64,000 nucleotides of DNA, from NCBI RefSeq assembly GCF_005239225.2, contig NC_133296.1, forward strand, positions 930,001-994,000, read 5' to 3'. Position 1 is the stretch's first letter; each line of letters begins with the position of its first letter. A program made the position numbers and the translations under genes. Source of the DNA: Populus alba. Lineage: Eukaryota; Streptophyta; Magnoliopsida; Malpighiales; Salicaceae. Positions 1-12,927 of this stretch are shown piece by piece. The notes beneath the pieces are model-generated. The model made no database searches. It saw only the letters and a program-made list of their open reading frames with translations, and was not told the DNA's origin.

Positions 1-182
1 AGAGTGTTTGGTGCCTTGTAGCGCATGAAGTCAACAAGATAAACATGCCTGGAATTGAATGAAAGGTACAAAGCAATTGCCACCGAGAGAGTAACCGCTG
101 CTAGCACTTTGAAATCAGCAACCAGGATTAAGATTTCAGCAATCCTGGTTTCCTCTAACATGAAGCTCTGATCTTTTGCCAT
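1..182 (-). CDS. KCS: 3-ketoacyl-CoA synthase, N-terminal part, cut by the left window edge
   Basis: The reverse strand from ATG at 182-180 reads 60 codons without a stop to the window edge. It starts MAKDQSFMLEE and has a hydrophobic stretch around residues 22-42, followed by HVYLVDFMRYKAP. A membrane N-terminus followed by a (V/I)YLVDF-x-x-Y-(K/R) block is the signature of plant 3-ketoacyl-CoA synthases (FAE1 family). These condense malonyl-CoA with acyl-CoA in the endoplasmic reticulum to make very-long-chain fatty acids. The catalytic Cys, His and Asn lie in the part beyond the window. A TATA-like stretch sits about 50 bases upstream of the ATG. Confidence is limited by the short visible length; the family call rests on the YLVDF block and the hydrophobic N-terminus. 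Confidence 0.68.
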   Translation of the reverse strand, partial: MAKDQSFMLEETRIAEILILVADFKVLAAVTLSVAIALYLSFNSRHVYLVDFMRYKAPNT

Positions 183-228
183 TTTTCTGTTCCTGGGTGA
201 ATCTTGAATCATGCTCTAGTAAGCTATA

Positions 229-243
229 ATGTCTATATATGAG
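229..243 (-). promoter_or_regulatory. putative TATA box of the KCS gene
   Basis: The reverse strand reads CATATATAGAC here, 48-62 bases upstream of the KCS start codon. That is a plausible core-promoter position with a short 5' UTR. No experimental support; the call rests on motif and distance. Confidence 0.4.
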
Positions 244-3200
244 TGAACGGGATTAATTTTTACTCTGAAGGGACGTGTGTCCCTGTTTAAGCATAACAAA
301 CGGCTGGTTAAAGACTCATGGAAAGAAAATGAACAACTATAACATCCATGGAGCATGCATTTTCCTCTGCAATAAATCAAGGAAAAAAAACTATTCCAAG
401 TCTCTATTCACTGTAACAAATATTAGGTTGAGAGTGATGACAGAGACAGCTAGATTGAGAATCAAGGTGTCAGCGGGCATCCACAGCAACATACATGGAA
501 CATAGCAGACAAGTAATTCAATACAGCAGTGGCACATTAAAATCACTCGTGTTGTCATCTCTCCATCTAGGGTTTGCTCTTGCTGGTCACGTATGTCCCA
601 GATGGAGCAGTCATGATAGACACGGCTGCCTTTAGGAACCCTCATAGCTAGACAATCAATTCTTCGCATAATCCTTTTTTCGCTGAAGACGATGCGAAAC
701 AATAAGCTACACATTTGGAGCTTCACACATTAAAACGCCATTCCCTGTGGCAAATGGACCAAATTTAGAAGAAAACAACAGCAGGAAATGGTTAAGGGAA
801 AGATCTACTCCTTAAGCCTTGGTAAAGAACAAAATTGTTAGATAAATGGGTGTTTTTCCATGCGAGCACACAAGCTGTGTATACCTGTAATAATTAAGAC
901 AACAGTACATGCTCATGTACATACCCTAGATGGTGACATAATCATTTGATCAGAGCAAGTTTCTGAAGTCTAGAGATTCGTGCATTGCGTGTCCAAAGAC
1001 CCACGGATATATTCCTAGCTGTTGTTAATGACGACAACCATTGCTTGAATTTTAAGGTTCCTTGATTTGGCACTGCCCTCCTTGTCCCCCATCTTTCCAT
1101 TTCAATTTCCAACACCCCATATCAGAGTTTCGAAAACCTCTAGCTTTGCTTGCACAAAAGAGAGGAAAGAAACAAACACTCCCCTCTTTCTAGGGTAAAG
1201 TGAAATCTCCACTTCCCTCGGATTTCCAGATTTGCTGCCATGGTTACTTCAGTTAATGATTACTTAACTTTTTTATATTATTATGAAAAAAAGTAAATAA
1301 TAAGATGTGTTTACTTATATAACTCAATTACAAATAAATAAAATGTACTGAAACAATGGTTGCTTTAAATCATGAAAAAAAAATAGAAGAGAGGAATTTG
1401 CGTCTCATTCACAGAAAATATATAAGGAGTTAGTTTTTCGATATAATTTACAATAAATTTTTATAGTAAAATTATTATTTTATTTTTGGTTGGGGGTAAT
1501 TTGATTTTTTCCGTGACTCATTGATCATTAAAAGATTGTCCAGGCATATATTAATCTTTTTCAATTTTTTTACATAGTAAAATTATGTATTTACCCCTAT
1601 TATCAACATAATCTAGAACTATTGCCCAATGATGATTTTGTCTTTTAATAAATAATAACATTATTTATTTACTCTTGAGGTAAAAAAATTAAAGATGTGA
1701 CAAAGGTTTTTTTCATCTTAAAATAGAGTAAAAATATATTTTTATCCTTTAAAAAAAACAAAAAAAAAGACATACATCAAAGGGCATTTTTGTCCTTCCA
1801 CACAAGTTTTTTTTTTATACATGTACTTTCTAGGCTCATGGAAGGCATTTTGATATTTTTAAGTTGAAAAAATAAATTTTTATTCATAAAAACTGTTGGT
1901 GCGTGTGCATTACACGCTAGTATGTGAATGGTGTTTGCACTCTTTGGGCTGCGTGTGCAAAACCATCTAGTAACCAAACCTGCTTTTCCATCGTGTCTTT
2001 TGAAGCATCACAATGTCCTTTTTCTTCTGGTGTGTTGCTTGGAGGTAGATAATAAATGGTTTGTCACCAGTGGTTTTTTTTTTCTTTCTTTCTTTCTTTT
2101 TCAAAGAAAGTACATGTCTATCCTCTTTTATTTTGGCTTTTTAACTCTAAGTCCTTATGTATTTTATTGTTTATTTTTTGTTCTTGACCTTTTTATAAAA
2201 CTATTTTATATTTTTAATTTATTTTTTAAATTATAATTTGTCATATATTATTTTTTTCAATTTGTTCCTTATTTTTTTTTCTTCACTGACTCTTTTGTTA
2301 AAGTTTTATAGGTTCTTAATTTCATCATTCAATTAAAGTTTATGTTATTTTATTTTTTTCAATTTAACCCTCATTTATTTTATTTCTTTTTTCTTTTGTT
2401 CAAGTTTTTTTTCTTTTTAATTTAACCCTCTCTTTCTTTTTCATGCCCTCTAATTTATTTTGATTTTCACCTTCATTCTTTAATTATATTTTTTTTGAGT
2501 GATTGATTCCTCCCCGATTTCATCTTTTAACATTTGATTTCTTGTAGAATTATGCTTCTTGTTTTTTTTTTTTTTAATTTTATTTTTATGATGCTTCTAA
2601 TCTAATGATACAAGTCACGAGTTTGAAAAGTTAATGTGGTTCTACATCCTTTTTTTAACTCAATTTTCTCTTATGATTTTATCATTCTATATTATTTTTT
2701 TTATATAAAAATTTGATTTTGTGGTTATTTTCAATTTATTTTATATCAATTTATCTTGGTTTCGTAACCTAAATTATGAGTTTTGAAAGCCCTTTTTTTA
2801 ATAGAGTTTTCTATAAAAATTATTTAGTTTGTATTAAAATTTTGAAGAATTATTTTTATTTTATAAAAAAATAATATTTTTTTATTTAATTAATTTAACT
2901 GCATTTTCATTTAAAATATTTTAAAATAACATTTTTAATATATTGAGTCTTATATATTTTATTTTATTTAATCAATTTAACTATGATCTAATTTCAAATA
3001 ATTTCATGAGTCGTTGATGAACAGATTGATTGATTACTAGAAGCACTTGATGATCTCCGGGTAAAATATTCTTTTTGAGGTTCATCTGTTAACGTTTTTC
3101 CAAGATTCTGGCATGCATGACATTAACAGTCCATGTGTCTAGCTAGCTAGGTTTAAACCTTGAGCCACACTGATACAGTGATTCTAATAGTATGTTGGGG

Positions 3201-3480
3201 TCCTCAGGCACTGTTTTTTCGAAAGCTGCCCTCCTACTCGTCCTCCGTATGCCCCCAAACTCTCTCTTTGAAGCAAACAAACACTTCACCTACAAGAATA
3301 CTCAACAGTTACATATAGACATAAAGTAATATATATATATATATATGCATGCTGTATGATTTGGTAGGCAAGGTCATAATTAAGTAATGGGAAAAAAAGT
3401 AGAAAGATGAAGTCAGCATTTTGGCCTACCATTACCATATCACCAAGCTACATTTGTCTGTGCAAGCTGGATGATGCAAG
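244..3480. other. intergenic region between KCS and MIR164
   Basis: No gene is recognised. Bases 244-1250 are of mixed composition and probably hold the KCS upstream region. Bases 1250-3000 are very AT-rich, with long T runs and the phrase CAATTTAACCCTC recurring near 2350 and 2420, which looks like decayed repeat. An open reading frame at 391-726 (-) and one at 1928-2236 (+) have no recognisable domains and low-complexity composition. A (TA)n microsatellite lies at about 3330-3347. Confidence 0.5.
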
Positions 3481-3489
3481 GAAAAGAGA

Positions 3490-3605
3490 CGAGGAAAGGT
3501 GAGGAACCCCTGTTGGAGAAGGGGAGCACGTGCAAGGAAAGCTTGAAGAGAAAGCTTGCACGTGCCCTGCTTCTCCAGCAAGAGCTACACACCCAATTGC
3601 AAACC
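3490..3605 (-). ncRNA. MIR164: microRNA gene MIR164 (precursor hairpin)
   Basis: The reverse strand folds into a tight stem-loop. The 5' arm (3577 down to 3557) is a perfect match to plant miR164: it begins TGGAGAAGCAGGG and ends CACGTGCA. The 3' arm (3532 down to 3512) reads CACGTGCTCCCC then TTCTCCAAC, the usual miR164* form. The arms pair along about 20 bases with few mismatches and 2-nt 3' overhangs, around a 24-base loop. miR164 is known to guide cleavage of NAC-domain transcripts of the CUC/NAM/ORE1 group, setting organ boundaries, lateral roots and leaf ageing. A TATA box lies about 110 bases upstream. The locus has no useful ORF and is visible only by sequence recognition and folding. 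Which MIR164 paralogue it is cannot be told from here. Confidence 0.93.
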
Positions 3606-3706
3606 GCGCATATGGCCTTCGTCTTTCTTCATTCACCATGACTCAGGAGAACTGAGAACATTGTTGAGAAGCTAGCAATGGAGCTATAGAGCCTGGCCTG
3701 GCCATG

Positions 3707-3719
3707 CGTTTATATACTA
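3707..3719 (-). promoter_or_regulatory. putative TATA box of MIR164
   Basis: The reverse strand reads GTAGTATATAAACGC, a good plant TATA box. Transcription would start near 3680, giving a short leader before the hairpin. A CT-rich tract (GA on the + strand, 3729-3765) lies just upstream, which is common in plant promoters. Confidence 0.6.
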
Positions 3720-3728
3720 CAAGTCCTT

Positions 3729-3765
3729 AAGAGAGAGAGAGAGAGGGAAAGAGAGAGAGAGAGTT
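3729..3765. repeat. GA microsatellite
   Basis: Runs of GAGAGAGAGA interrupted by GGAAA, directly upstream of the MIR164 TATA box. It is a simple-sequence tract and possibly a GAGA-type promoter element. Confidence 0.7.
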
Positions 3766-3769
3766 AAAG

Positions 3770-6590
3770 AGATTGAGTCTTCAAGTGGGCAATCTTTAAA
3801 GAGTACCCTACCCCATATGAGAAAGCAATCAAAGCAATTCAAGTTTTGATGTGTAGAAAAAACCATGTCGTTCTTAATGCAAACTTCAAGTGAAAAAAGA
3901 GAGAACAAATGCATTCAGAGCAAAATCAATGTGATCTGTGTTGCTCATCACCACTCTCTCTTCACAGGAGTGAACAACACTCCCCAATCATCTTTGGATT
4001 ACATTGTAGGTCCCATAACCAGTCCACAGCACAAGCAGCAGACGATGTGGGGGGGGAAGAAAACAAGCAAGTGTGTGTATAAATTAATAGATTTGACCTT
4101 GAGTTTGACAGTGAGGCAGGCCAGTGAATCTTATTCTTACCGGTTTGATTGGTGGCGATATTTTGTTACGTATGCATGGAGTCAGTTTGTAGGATAATTT
4201 CTGCCGCCAAAGAGAGCAGACCCCACCTCTTTTCTTTATCCAAAATTTTGGTCTTCATGACCTCATGAACTGTCTGAAAGTTGAGAATTCTGCTTTCTTC
4301 AGAATTTTTTTAACAGTAGTTTTTCTTAAAAAAATGATCAAGTGTTAAGAAAATATTAGGAAAACAACATAATTTGAGTAAATACATGATTATTAATCGT
4401 TAGTTTTTCTTTCAAACACCTAATTACCATTAATCGCGTCCCTTTTTTTTTTCTACCATCAGCTTGGTTGTAGAAAAACCAAGATCACCCAAAAAAAACC
4501 CAAATACCCGACTGTTTTACGTACCCCAAGATCACCGAAAACAACCCCACCAATCCTTCAACGAAACACCAGGTTTTTTTTATCCACAGGAGAATTCTCT
4601 TACTTTGAAGGCAACGTGGTGCTTCGCAGGTTGTTGCATCACAACAAAATCATAATTTTTGATGTTTTTGCTAGTGAAATACAGGTGCAACTTCAGCACA
4701 CTTCATTGCTAAATGGGCACACGAAGCACGCCAAATAGATTTTTTTTTTCTTTTGAATTCAAGTTTGAATTTTTTTTTCCTGATCTCCGAAAAAATCAAG
4801 GGTGGAGATTTACTTGTGCGGACTATTTATATATGGAGCACATAATTAAGTTGTAAGATTTGGTTTTGGTCGACACTTTCTGTAAGAAAGGAGTGGAAAA
4901 TACTCAAAGTTTAGATTGGCAGCCCAGTGAGTAATTAATTTTCCCTGCTAACACATCAAATAGTAAAGACTTTTGACCTAGAATTGATGGCAGGTGAAAG
5001 ACTGAAAGGCAAGTGGCGAGGGAAAGAGAGACTCTTGTGTGGGTTTTTCGGCACAGGAGGATTGGATGATAGTGGCAGTAAAAGCAGGAAATAAAGTGCA
5101 AGAAAATGCAGGTAGGGGTTGCGTGTGGCGAGCAAGTTCTTGATTAAACATGAGAAAATGAGAGAGATTTTTGGGGGATGGATGGGAAGAAGTTTATGTT
5201 GGTTTTGGGGACAGCAGGGAGAGTCCCTAGGTGTTCATGATTCCTTTATCTCTTGTACGAAAACAATTCACTCTCCACTTCCACCCCCCTTGGTTTATGG
5301 TGGGTTTTTTCATTTTTCTGACCAGTGTCACAGCTCGCTGTCTTGGCCATGACATGAGGAAGAATACACTGGGAAAAGGGTAAAAGAAGTGAATACTTGA
5401 ATAGGAAGTCTTTAACTTGTTAAAGGGTAATAAAAATAATAAATGTGATGTTTAATGAATGGGATGAACTCCATAAATAAATATAGAAGTGTTGTGAAGG
5501 TTAAAAAATAAGGGTTTTAAATTTTTGCTTAAAATTCATAACGTTAATGAAATCAATAACGAGTTTCAATGCATAGAAGAATTCATGGAATATAAAATAA
5601 ATGTTTTGTAAGAATGAGAAATAGTTCTAAGGAATTATATTGAACATGAAGTATGAAAGTCAAGAAAGAATTGCATGTGAAAGTGTTGATATAAACCCAG
5701 ATAAAAATTGATAACGTTGCCGCAAACTAGTAAGAAGTTTGTAAATGCAATAATTAGTAAAAAAAAAAAAAAATATATACCTGGGATAAGAAAATGGTCC
5801 AGAGGATTTATTAATGTAAATGATACAATTTATGCAAGGATTGGATAAGAAATTTCATATTCCCGATGAAAAATTATAAATTATCTAGTTTTATACTACC
5901 ATGCATAACTTTTAATCTAACAATTGGATCAAGATAAAGTCTTAGGAGTAGCTTCTTGACATGTTTTTTCTATCTTGCGTTAAAATTTTAGATAAATCAG
6001 AGTCCGGAGAGAACTCTTGATTTAGGACAAAAACCAAGTAGTTTAGCGCGAAAAATATAAAAAATGAAAGGACAAAATTGTAAATTTCAATGAATAGCAA
6101 ATTCCAAATAAAACTTTTTTTGAAAACGCTTTTCATCAGTAAATCGATCGATGATTTAAATTGCCAATGAAATTATATTTACTCTTGATAAAATGTTTCG
6201 TTAAGGTTTAAAATTTTTTGGTGGTAATTGTAAAGCTCTAATCTTTTAATAAATTCATCAAAGAAGGGTATTTAGAAACTTCATAGAAGCTAGCTACCTG
6301 ACTCTAAACTGGTTAGAGCTTGATAAAAAAAATCACACCTAACAGGATCGAGCACGATCATGATATTACAACATTCAGAGGTTAAGTGAACAAGGTGGAT
6401 CAAGGCCCAAATTAATATATTTATAATCTTCATTTCATATTTGTGCAAAGGCAAAAACATGGACAAATTAATAAAATCCTATGATATTTATTTCATAATT
6501 TTCAAAAGCATCATTGATCATGATTAAGAATCACGAAGATAACATAACAAATAAAAGTTAACAACAAATGTTATTTGCTTAACAAAATTG
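3770..6590. other. intergenic region between MIR164 and the GDSL gene
   Basis: No gene is recognised on either strand. Short open frames such as 3865-4197 (+) and 5119-5352 (+) lack domains, codon structure or splice context. The part from 5400 to 6300 is AT-rich. The region probably carries the MIR164 upstream control sequences at its left and the 3' flank of the GDSL gene at its right. Confidence 0.45.
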
Positions 6591-6597
6591 AAGTTTG

Positions 6598-8441
6598 TCA
6601 AACTTTTTTGCAGTGAAACTTTGGGAAGATGTCTCTAATCAGCCACTTTGCCAGATGCTTATTTGCATTTTGAGTCCAATGACCGGAGTCCCAGTAGACA
6701 TACTGCTTAGGTTTTTCGCAAACTGGTATGTTTGGAGCTCCACACATTTTATAAAAGTTATCGATGAAATTGTACTCACTTTTAGGCCCACAACATGCTT
6801 TTGTTACTGACTTGAACCCTGGAAACAACGAAGTAATCATATTAAAATCACATCATGTTCATACTTAACCTCTGATGTCTCATAATCGAAGTGTTTTTGA
6901 AAGAACTAGATTAGTTTATGTGGTTCATGTCTGAAGAAATATTGTTGCTCTTCCTTGAGTTAAGAAGGGGGGAAAAAGCACTCACCAAGTTGTCGAGAAT
7001 TGTCCATAATCCATTGCATTGCTTTGTAAAGATCACCGTACACTATATCTACATGAGGGTATTCCTTCTTTAATTCTTCAATGGCTTCTTTGAGACGATC
7101 GTTGTGATAATTGTACAGGTCATTGTAGCTCTTTAGACAACCAAATGCATCATAAGCAGCTGAGTTGTTTGAAGAGAATTTTGTAAGAAATAGTGGTGCA
7201 CAACCAGACGGGGGAAGTCCATGGACAAGGACTCTACGAGCACCATGATGGATGAATTTCTATAACCAATTAACAAGATATCAGAATTAATCATAACATC
7301 AGGTGAAAATTGTCACAATAGCCAAGAAATTCTGCAAAGAAAAAGTTGATTCAGACGTTAAATCAAGACATGTTAACTTACCTTGACAACATGTTTCAAG
7401 GTTTCCACACATTCAGGCACCAGGATATTCTTCACCTCTTCAAGAGTTTTATTTTGGGAGAATGCAGTGCCATAGTCATTGCCTCCAGCAAAAGTTGTGA
7501 ACAGAGATGATGCAAGCTTCTCCTGACAATCTATCAAATATAACAAAGTGATCAGGAACCAATTGAACTTTGAACTTGAACTAATATCCTATAATAATAC
7601 TGTCCTTCCTACTTTACAGAAGATCAATGTATTAGACTAAGGCACTGTTTGACAACATGTTGTGCACCGCAGCAAAAGCATCATTTTTAGTGCATGTTTT
7701 TTCTGGCGAAACGCGGGTTGCAAAGTGCACTGCGATGGCAAACGGTCACTAAATACCCTTTAGCAAGAACATATAGAAATTACATTGCCAGGATCTGATT
7801 CTGTAACTTAAATGAGAGGTATGGATATGATAGTAACCTTTGGCATCGTGACAATATCCTTGTAAATATTTGTCCAGCCATTCAAGTTGTACATGAAGAG
7901 GGCTTTTAACATGATCGTTAGAGATATTCTTTTCTGCAAGAAATTTCGTTGACAAGACGGTAGAACCACCAACAGCAAAGTTCACTCCATGAGATAAGTT
8001 ACTTGTTGCATTTTGATATTTCAAATAGGGTTCCAGGAGGGGAAGACCTGCTGATTTTGCTGCAAAAGTTGCAAACAAAACTAAATACATTCGGTATATA
8101 TACCAACTAGCTACATATTTGCTTACCAAATCAAAGAAGAAAAATTAAGAAGAACATGTTTGCTTACCAATGTAATCAATTATCAGCAACCCATCAGAGG
8201 ATCTGCCAGTTACTTTATGAATTGCTTGGCCATAGGGAAGTTTGGTAGACCAAACCTGAGGAATCTCTATAATTTGATTGCCTGTGTCTGATAACGAAGC
8301 CCCAAAATTATATATTGCATTGAACCTGCATTGCTTGAGTTTGGCTCCATCATCATATGCCTCACATGAACACCGAGGGAAAACAAGAAGAAAAATTGAG
8401 CTTATAAGAACTTGAAAGAAAGCCATGCTCTTGCTAGCCAT
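6598..8441 (-). CDS. GDSL esterase/lipase, secreted (five exons)
   Basis: Exons (reverse strand): 8441-8168, 8059-7838, 7530-7382, 7259-6986 and 6818-6598. All junctions are GT-AG and they join in phase to 379 residues, the usual size for plant GDSL lipases. Residues 1-28 form a signal peptide with a hydrophobic core VLISSIFLLVF. Block I reads FGASLSDTGN with catalytic Ser49. Block II is NFAVGG near residue 122, block III GGNDY with Asn183, and block V DSGHWT with Asp350 and His353. The SGNH catalytic residues are therefore present. Block I is odd: GDSL has become GASL. Closest relatives by pattern are the At1g28600-like and acetylajmalan-esterase-like group, which hydrolyse or transfer acyl groups in the apoplast or vacuole. 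The substrate is unknown. Intron 2 holds a small MITE. Confidence 0.9.
7641..7749. mobile_element. Tourist-like MITE in intron 2 of the GDSL gene
   Basis: A 109 bp insertion bounded by TAA on both sides (7638-7640 and 7750-7752). The termini are inverted: GGCACTGTTTGAC on the left and GTGACCGTTTGCC on the right when reversed. The 3 bp TWA-type target duplication and G-rich CTGTTTGG-like ends are typical of PIF/Harbinger (Tourist) MITEs. It lies wholly inside the intron and should not alter the protein. Confidence 0.7.
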
Positions 8442-8504
8442 GGCTCAAGAGGGAATTGATCAATAGTTATTATCACTTTCCTTTTGTTTTAATGGTATTG
8501 AAGC

Positions 8505-8530
8505 ATAAATTATATATATATATATATAGG
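8505..8530 (-). promoter_or_regulatory. (TA)n TATA region of the GDSL gene
   Basis: A run of alternating TA about 70-85 bases upstream of the GDSL start codon. It can serve as TATA box and is also a microsatellite. Confidence 0.4.
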
Positions 8531-9950
8531 GGGGAGAGGGAGATTGAAAGGATGAGAACAGAAGAAATAACAAGCTGTCAAAAGTAATTAACAGAAAATT
8601 AAATAGGCTGCCATACAACCTAGCAAGACAGTAAAAGATTTGTCTTGGGAGAATTCCATCTATAAAAACTGATTAAAACAAGTAATAATTAAAATGATAA
8701 CTGATTCTTTTATATTAATAGACATAAAGCTGAGGCTTGTTTCTACTGAATGCGTCTGTAAAAACTGATCAAGATCATAAATGATTCTTTGATTATTAAA
8801 AATAAATTACTTTTATATGAAACAAATGGGGTTATAACTTTAATTTAGATCGATTCAAGTTTCGAATTAAGGGCAGGAAAAAAAAGGAGCATAAATATTA
8901 AAAAAGAAAAGCTTGCGTGAGTTCCTCAAGGTGCCGCTGTCTTCGAAAATATCGCAAAGGGAGAAAAGCTAGCCATATATATTTTTGCAGGATAGGATGA
9001 TGAAACATTGTTTAGTGAATCACATTATCCAGTAAACATCTCTAATCTCACACCAAATTAGCGATTCAAACTGCTAATTATGTTCCTAATTAATCTAAAA
9101 GGATCCAGTTTACAAGCACGTTAATTGATGGTGAACCTACTCGCATTATGCTGTGGTGCTTTGATGGGGAAATTGTTAGAATTTATCAGACATTAGAAAG
9201 CTCAGTTTGCCCATTGTAGTCTTCTCTTTTCTCCATCACACAAGCTGAAGGTCGAGGATGCTTTATGTATTGTTAAAATTAGGCATAAATTTTTTGCCTA
9301 AATGAATGTGATTCTTTAAAGCTGTAACGACTTTTGGTGGTAGCCAACAAAGCACCATGCATGTGTTACTGTAGCTTTACAGGGTACATCGAACCCTTTC
9401 AGTCGACAGGTTTACTCTGTAATCCCATTTGAAATTGAATATTTGAATTTAATTAGTTTTATGAAAACAGTCATTTATATGGCTCGAATGTCTTTGTAAA
9501 AAAATAATTTTTTTTATTCCAAATATATTTTTAGCCCGGCATGGCATGCAAAAGAAGAAAAACAATTTACACAACCTAATGATGATGCATGAAAAGTAAA
9601 CTGATACAAAGCCAGAAACCACCGACTCCTGAATAAATTTGAAAAAATTTCAATGAGTGGTATTTAGATCAAATCACAAGAGCACTCGGATTTCAAAGGC
9701 CATAACTAATCAAGCTTGAAGCACATGGTAAAAGACAACTTGAGCAAATTTCAGATATTCTAAATGGCAGGTAGGTTCTCAATTTAGCAAGCTGCAATAT
9801 TGCAAAAGAACCACCTGGATAATAAAATTATAAAACATCACCTCGGTAAATGTTTTACAAAACATCACTTGATCAAACAAAAAAAATGGAGGAGTGTCGA
9901 TTGAGGAAACAGATTGAGGAAACAACATGATCGAGGCTATGAGACCTAAA
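8531..9950. other. intergenic region, GDSL 5' flank and RPL22 3' flank
   Basis: No gene is seen. Around 9320-9385 there is an imperfect inverted repeat (AAAGCTGTAA against TTACTGTAGCTTT) of MITE size, without a clear target duplication. The rest is AT-rich spacer and, toward 9900, the likely 3' UTR of RPL22. Confidence 0.4.
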
Positions 9951-9952
9951 TT

Positions 9953-11270
<1,318 letters not shown>

Positions 11271-11452
11271 CTTCGATTACTCCCTGAAATTGCAATCACA
11301 AAATAAATAAGAAAACATCAATAATTAAAAGAAACAAAAGCTTTCTTCAATTTAAAAGAGATAAAATGTAGAGAGAGCCAAAGAGTTACCGGTGGAGACT
11401 GTGCAGGCGAGAGAGATGGAGCGGCCGTCTACTAGAAAAAGAGAGTGTGAGA

Positions 11453-11470
11453 CTAGGGTTTGGTTTATAA
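11453..11470 (-). promoter_or_regulatory. RPL22 promoter: TATA box with adjoining telo-box
   Basis: The reverse strand reads TTATAAACCAAACCCTAG. The TATA box is at 11470-11464, and AAACCCTA (telo-box) follows immediately at 11461-11454. Telo-boxes near the start site are characteristic of plant ribosomal-protein and translation genes and couple them to growth. Confidence 0.7.
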
Positions 11471-11474
11471 GGGT

Positions 11475-12925
11475 GGCTTTCCATTTTTTACTCTAAGCTG
11501 CGGCTTAGCCCTTATAAATTGTTCAACATTCCATTTCGGTTCTTAGTGTTTTAGATTTCTCTGGATGATAATTCAGCCTCTTGTTTAGATACGTGTCTTA
11601 AAAGAATCATAGTTACAGACCCGGTCCAAGGGAAAAGGTCTAAAACTCTAAATCATTAAATTATTAAGTTAATTTGTAGGGTTTTTTATATTAAAATGAT
11701 CTTATTTTATTTAAGAAAAATATCCGATAAAAACGTTACTTTTATGATCAATTTTCATAAAATATTATATTGTTAATTTCACGTCTTAACTTCTCTGCTA
11801 ATTAAAAATCAAATGCCTAAGCATTACATTTATCTTATTATTACATATATTGTGTCATGTTTTTCAATTGAAAATATATTAAAAATTCTTAAACAATTTA
11901 ATTTAATGTTTTTAGAAGAAAGATAATTCAAAAAACAGTGGAACTTAATGTTTTTAGAAGAAAAACAATTTAAAAAATGGCAAGTAAATGCATAGTGCTA
12001 TAATTAAAGCCATTGATTTTTAATTATGAAAGTATTTTATTTGGACCAAGAGAGAATTTTAGATGGAAATAGGAAGTTGAAATGAGAAATTGTTACAAAA
12101 TATTGCACAGGGAACCTCGCATTCTTAAAATAATTTTCTGGGATTCAGGGAGACCCTAAGTTTGTTCTATAAAAAGATTTATTAATTTATTATTAAATCA
12201 TTTTTCTTTTCTAAATTTATAAATTAGTTGGAGATGCGAACTCTCATCTGTATCTATGAAAGCGATGAAAGCTTCGATGAAAAAACAAACATGGCAATCT
12301 TTCCCCTCATCTTGGAAAGTAAAAATTGAGTAGAATTAATTTGAATAATTAGATTTCAGATGGCAAATTTCCTTCCCCAGCATCTGCACTTGCTTTTCAT
12401 AAGAGTACAAAACCAGTTCTATCACAATCAAGATTGGACCAGGAAGCTATAACACGCATCCTTGCTATAATGAATCAATATTCGAAATGCATGTCAACTG
12501 CTGCGGGCCACTAACAATTCTTAACATAATTTTCAACATCAAACTTCATTCCGTTTGTTTGGCAGGAAAGTTTTTCTTTTGGAAAGTGAATTAAAATGAA
12601 TTCCTGGAAAGTGAATTCCGGAAAGTATTTTCCGATGTTTGGTGTGTTATGGAAAATGAACTCCTACTCATTCACCACTTATCCCTCTCTAGAATAATTA
12701 AATCTGTCATCCTATTTTCTTAGGAGTAAAAACTCTACAAAAATATCATTTTTCACTTCAAAGGAAAACACTTCTGCTCATAGGATATTTGACTGCTAAA
12801 TCTGATTCCTGGTATTTAGGTTAAAACTCAATTACAACCAGAAGATAAGAAAGAACAAAACCACTGCTCATTCAAGGAAATATGGTTGTTGTTATCTTTT
12901 CATTGGAGGCCCCGTATCTTGAATG
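11475..12925. other. intergenic region between RPL22 and the HIG1 gene
   Basis: No gene is seen. Bases 11640-12240 are AT-rich. At 12550-12670 there is a repeat-like stretch with recurring GGAAAGTGAATT, TTCCGGAAAGTATTTTCC and GTTTGGTGTG phrases, probably a small mobile-element remnant. Bases 12700-12925 are the likely 3' flank of the HIG1-domain gene. Confidence 0.4.
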
Positions 12926-12927
12926 TT

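Noticed and set aside
391..726. 111-codon open frame on the reverse strand
   Set aside because: No recognisable domain and no splice or promoter context. It lies in the upstream region of the KCS gene and its composition looks non-coding.
1928..2236. 102-codon frame on the forward strand
   Set aside because: Phe/Leu/Ser-rich low-complexity product from T-rich DNA; a by-product of composition.
3865..4197. 110-codon frame near MIR164
   Set aside because: No family features; it begins upstream of the miRNA TATA box on the opposite strand. Chance frame.
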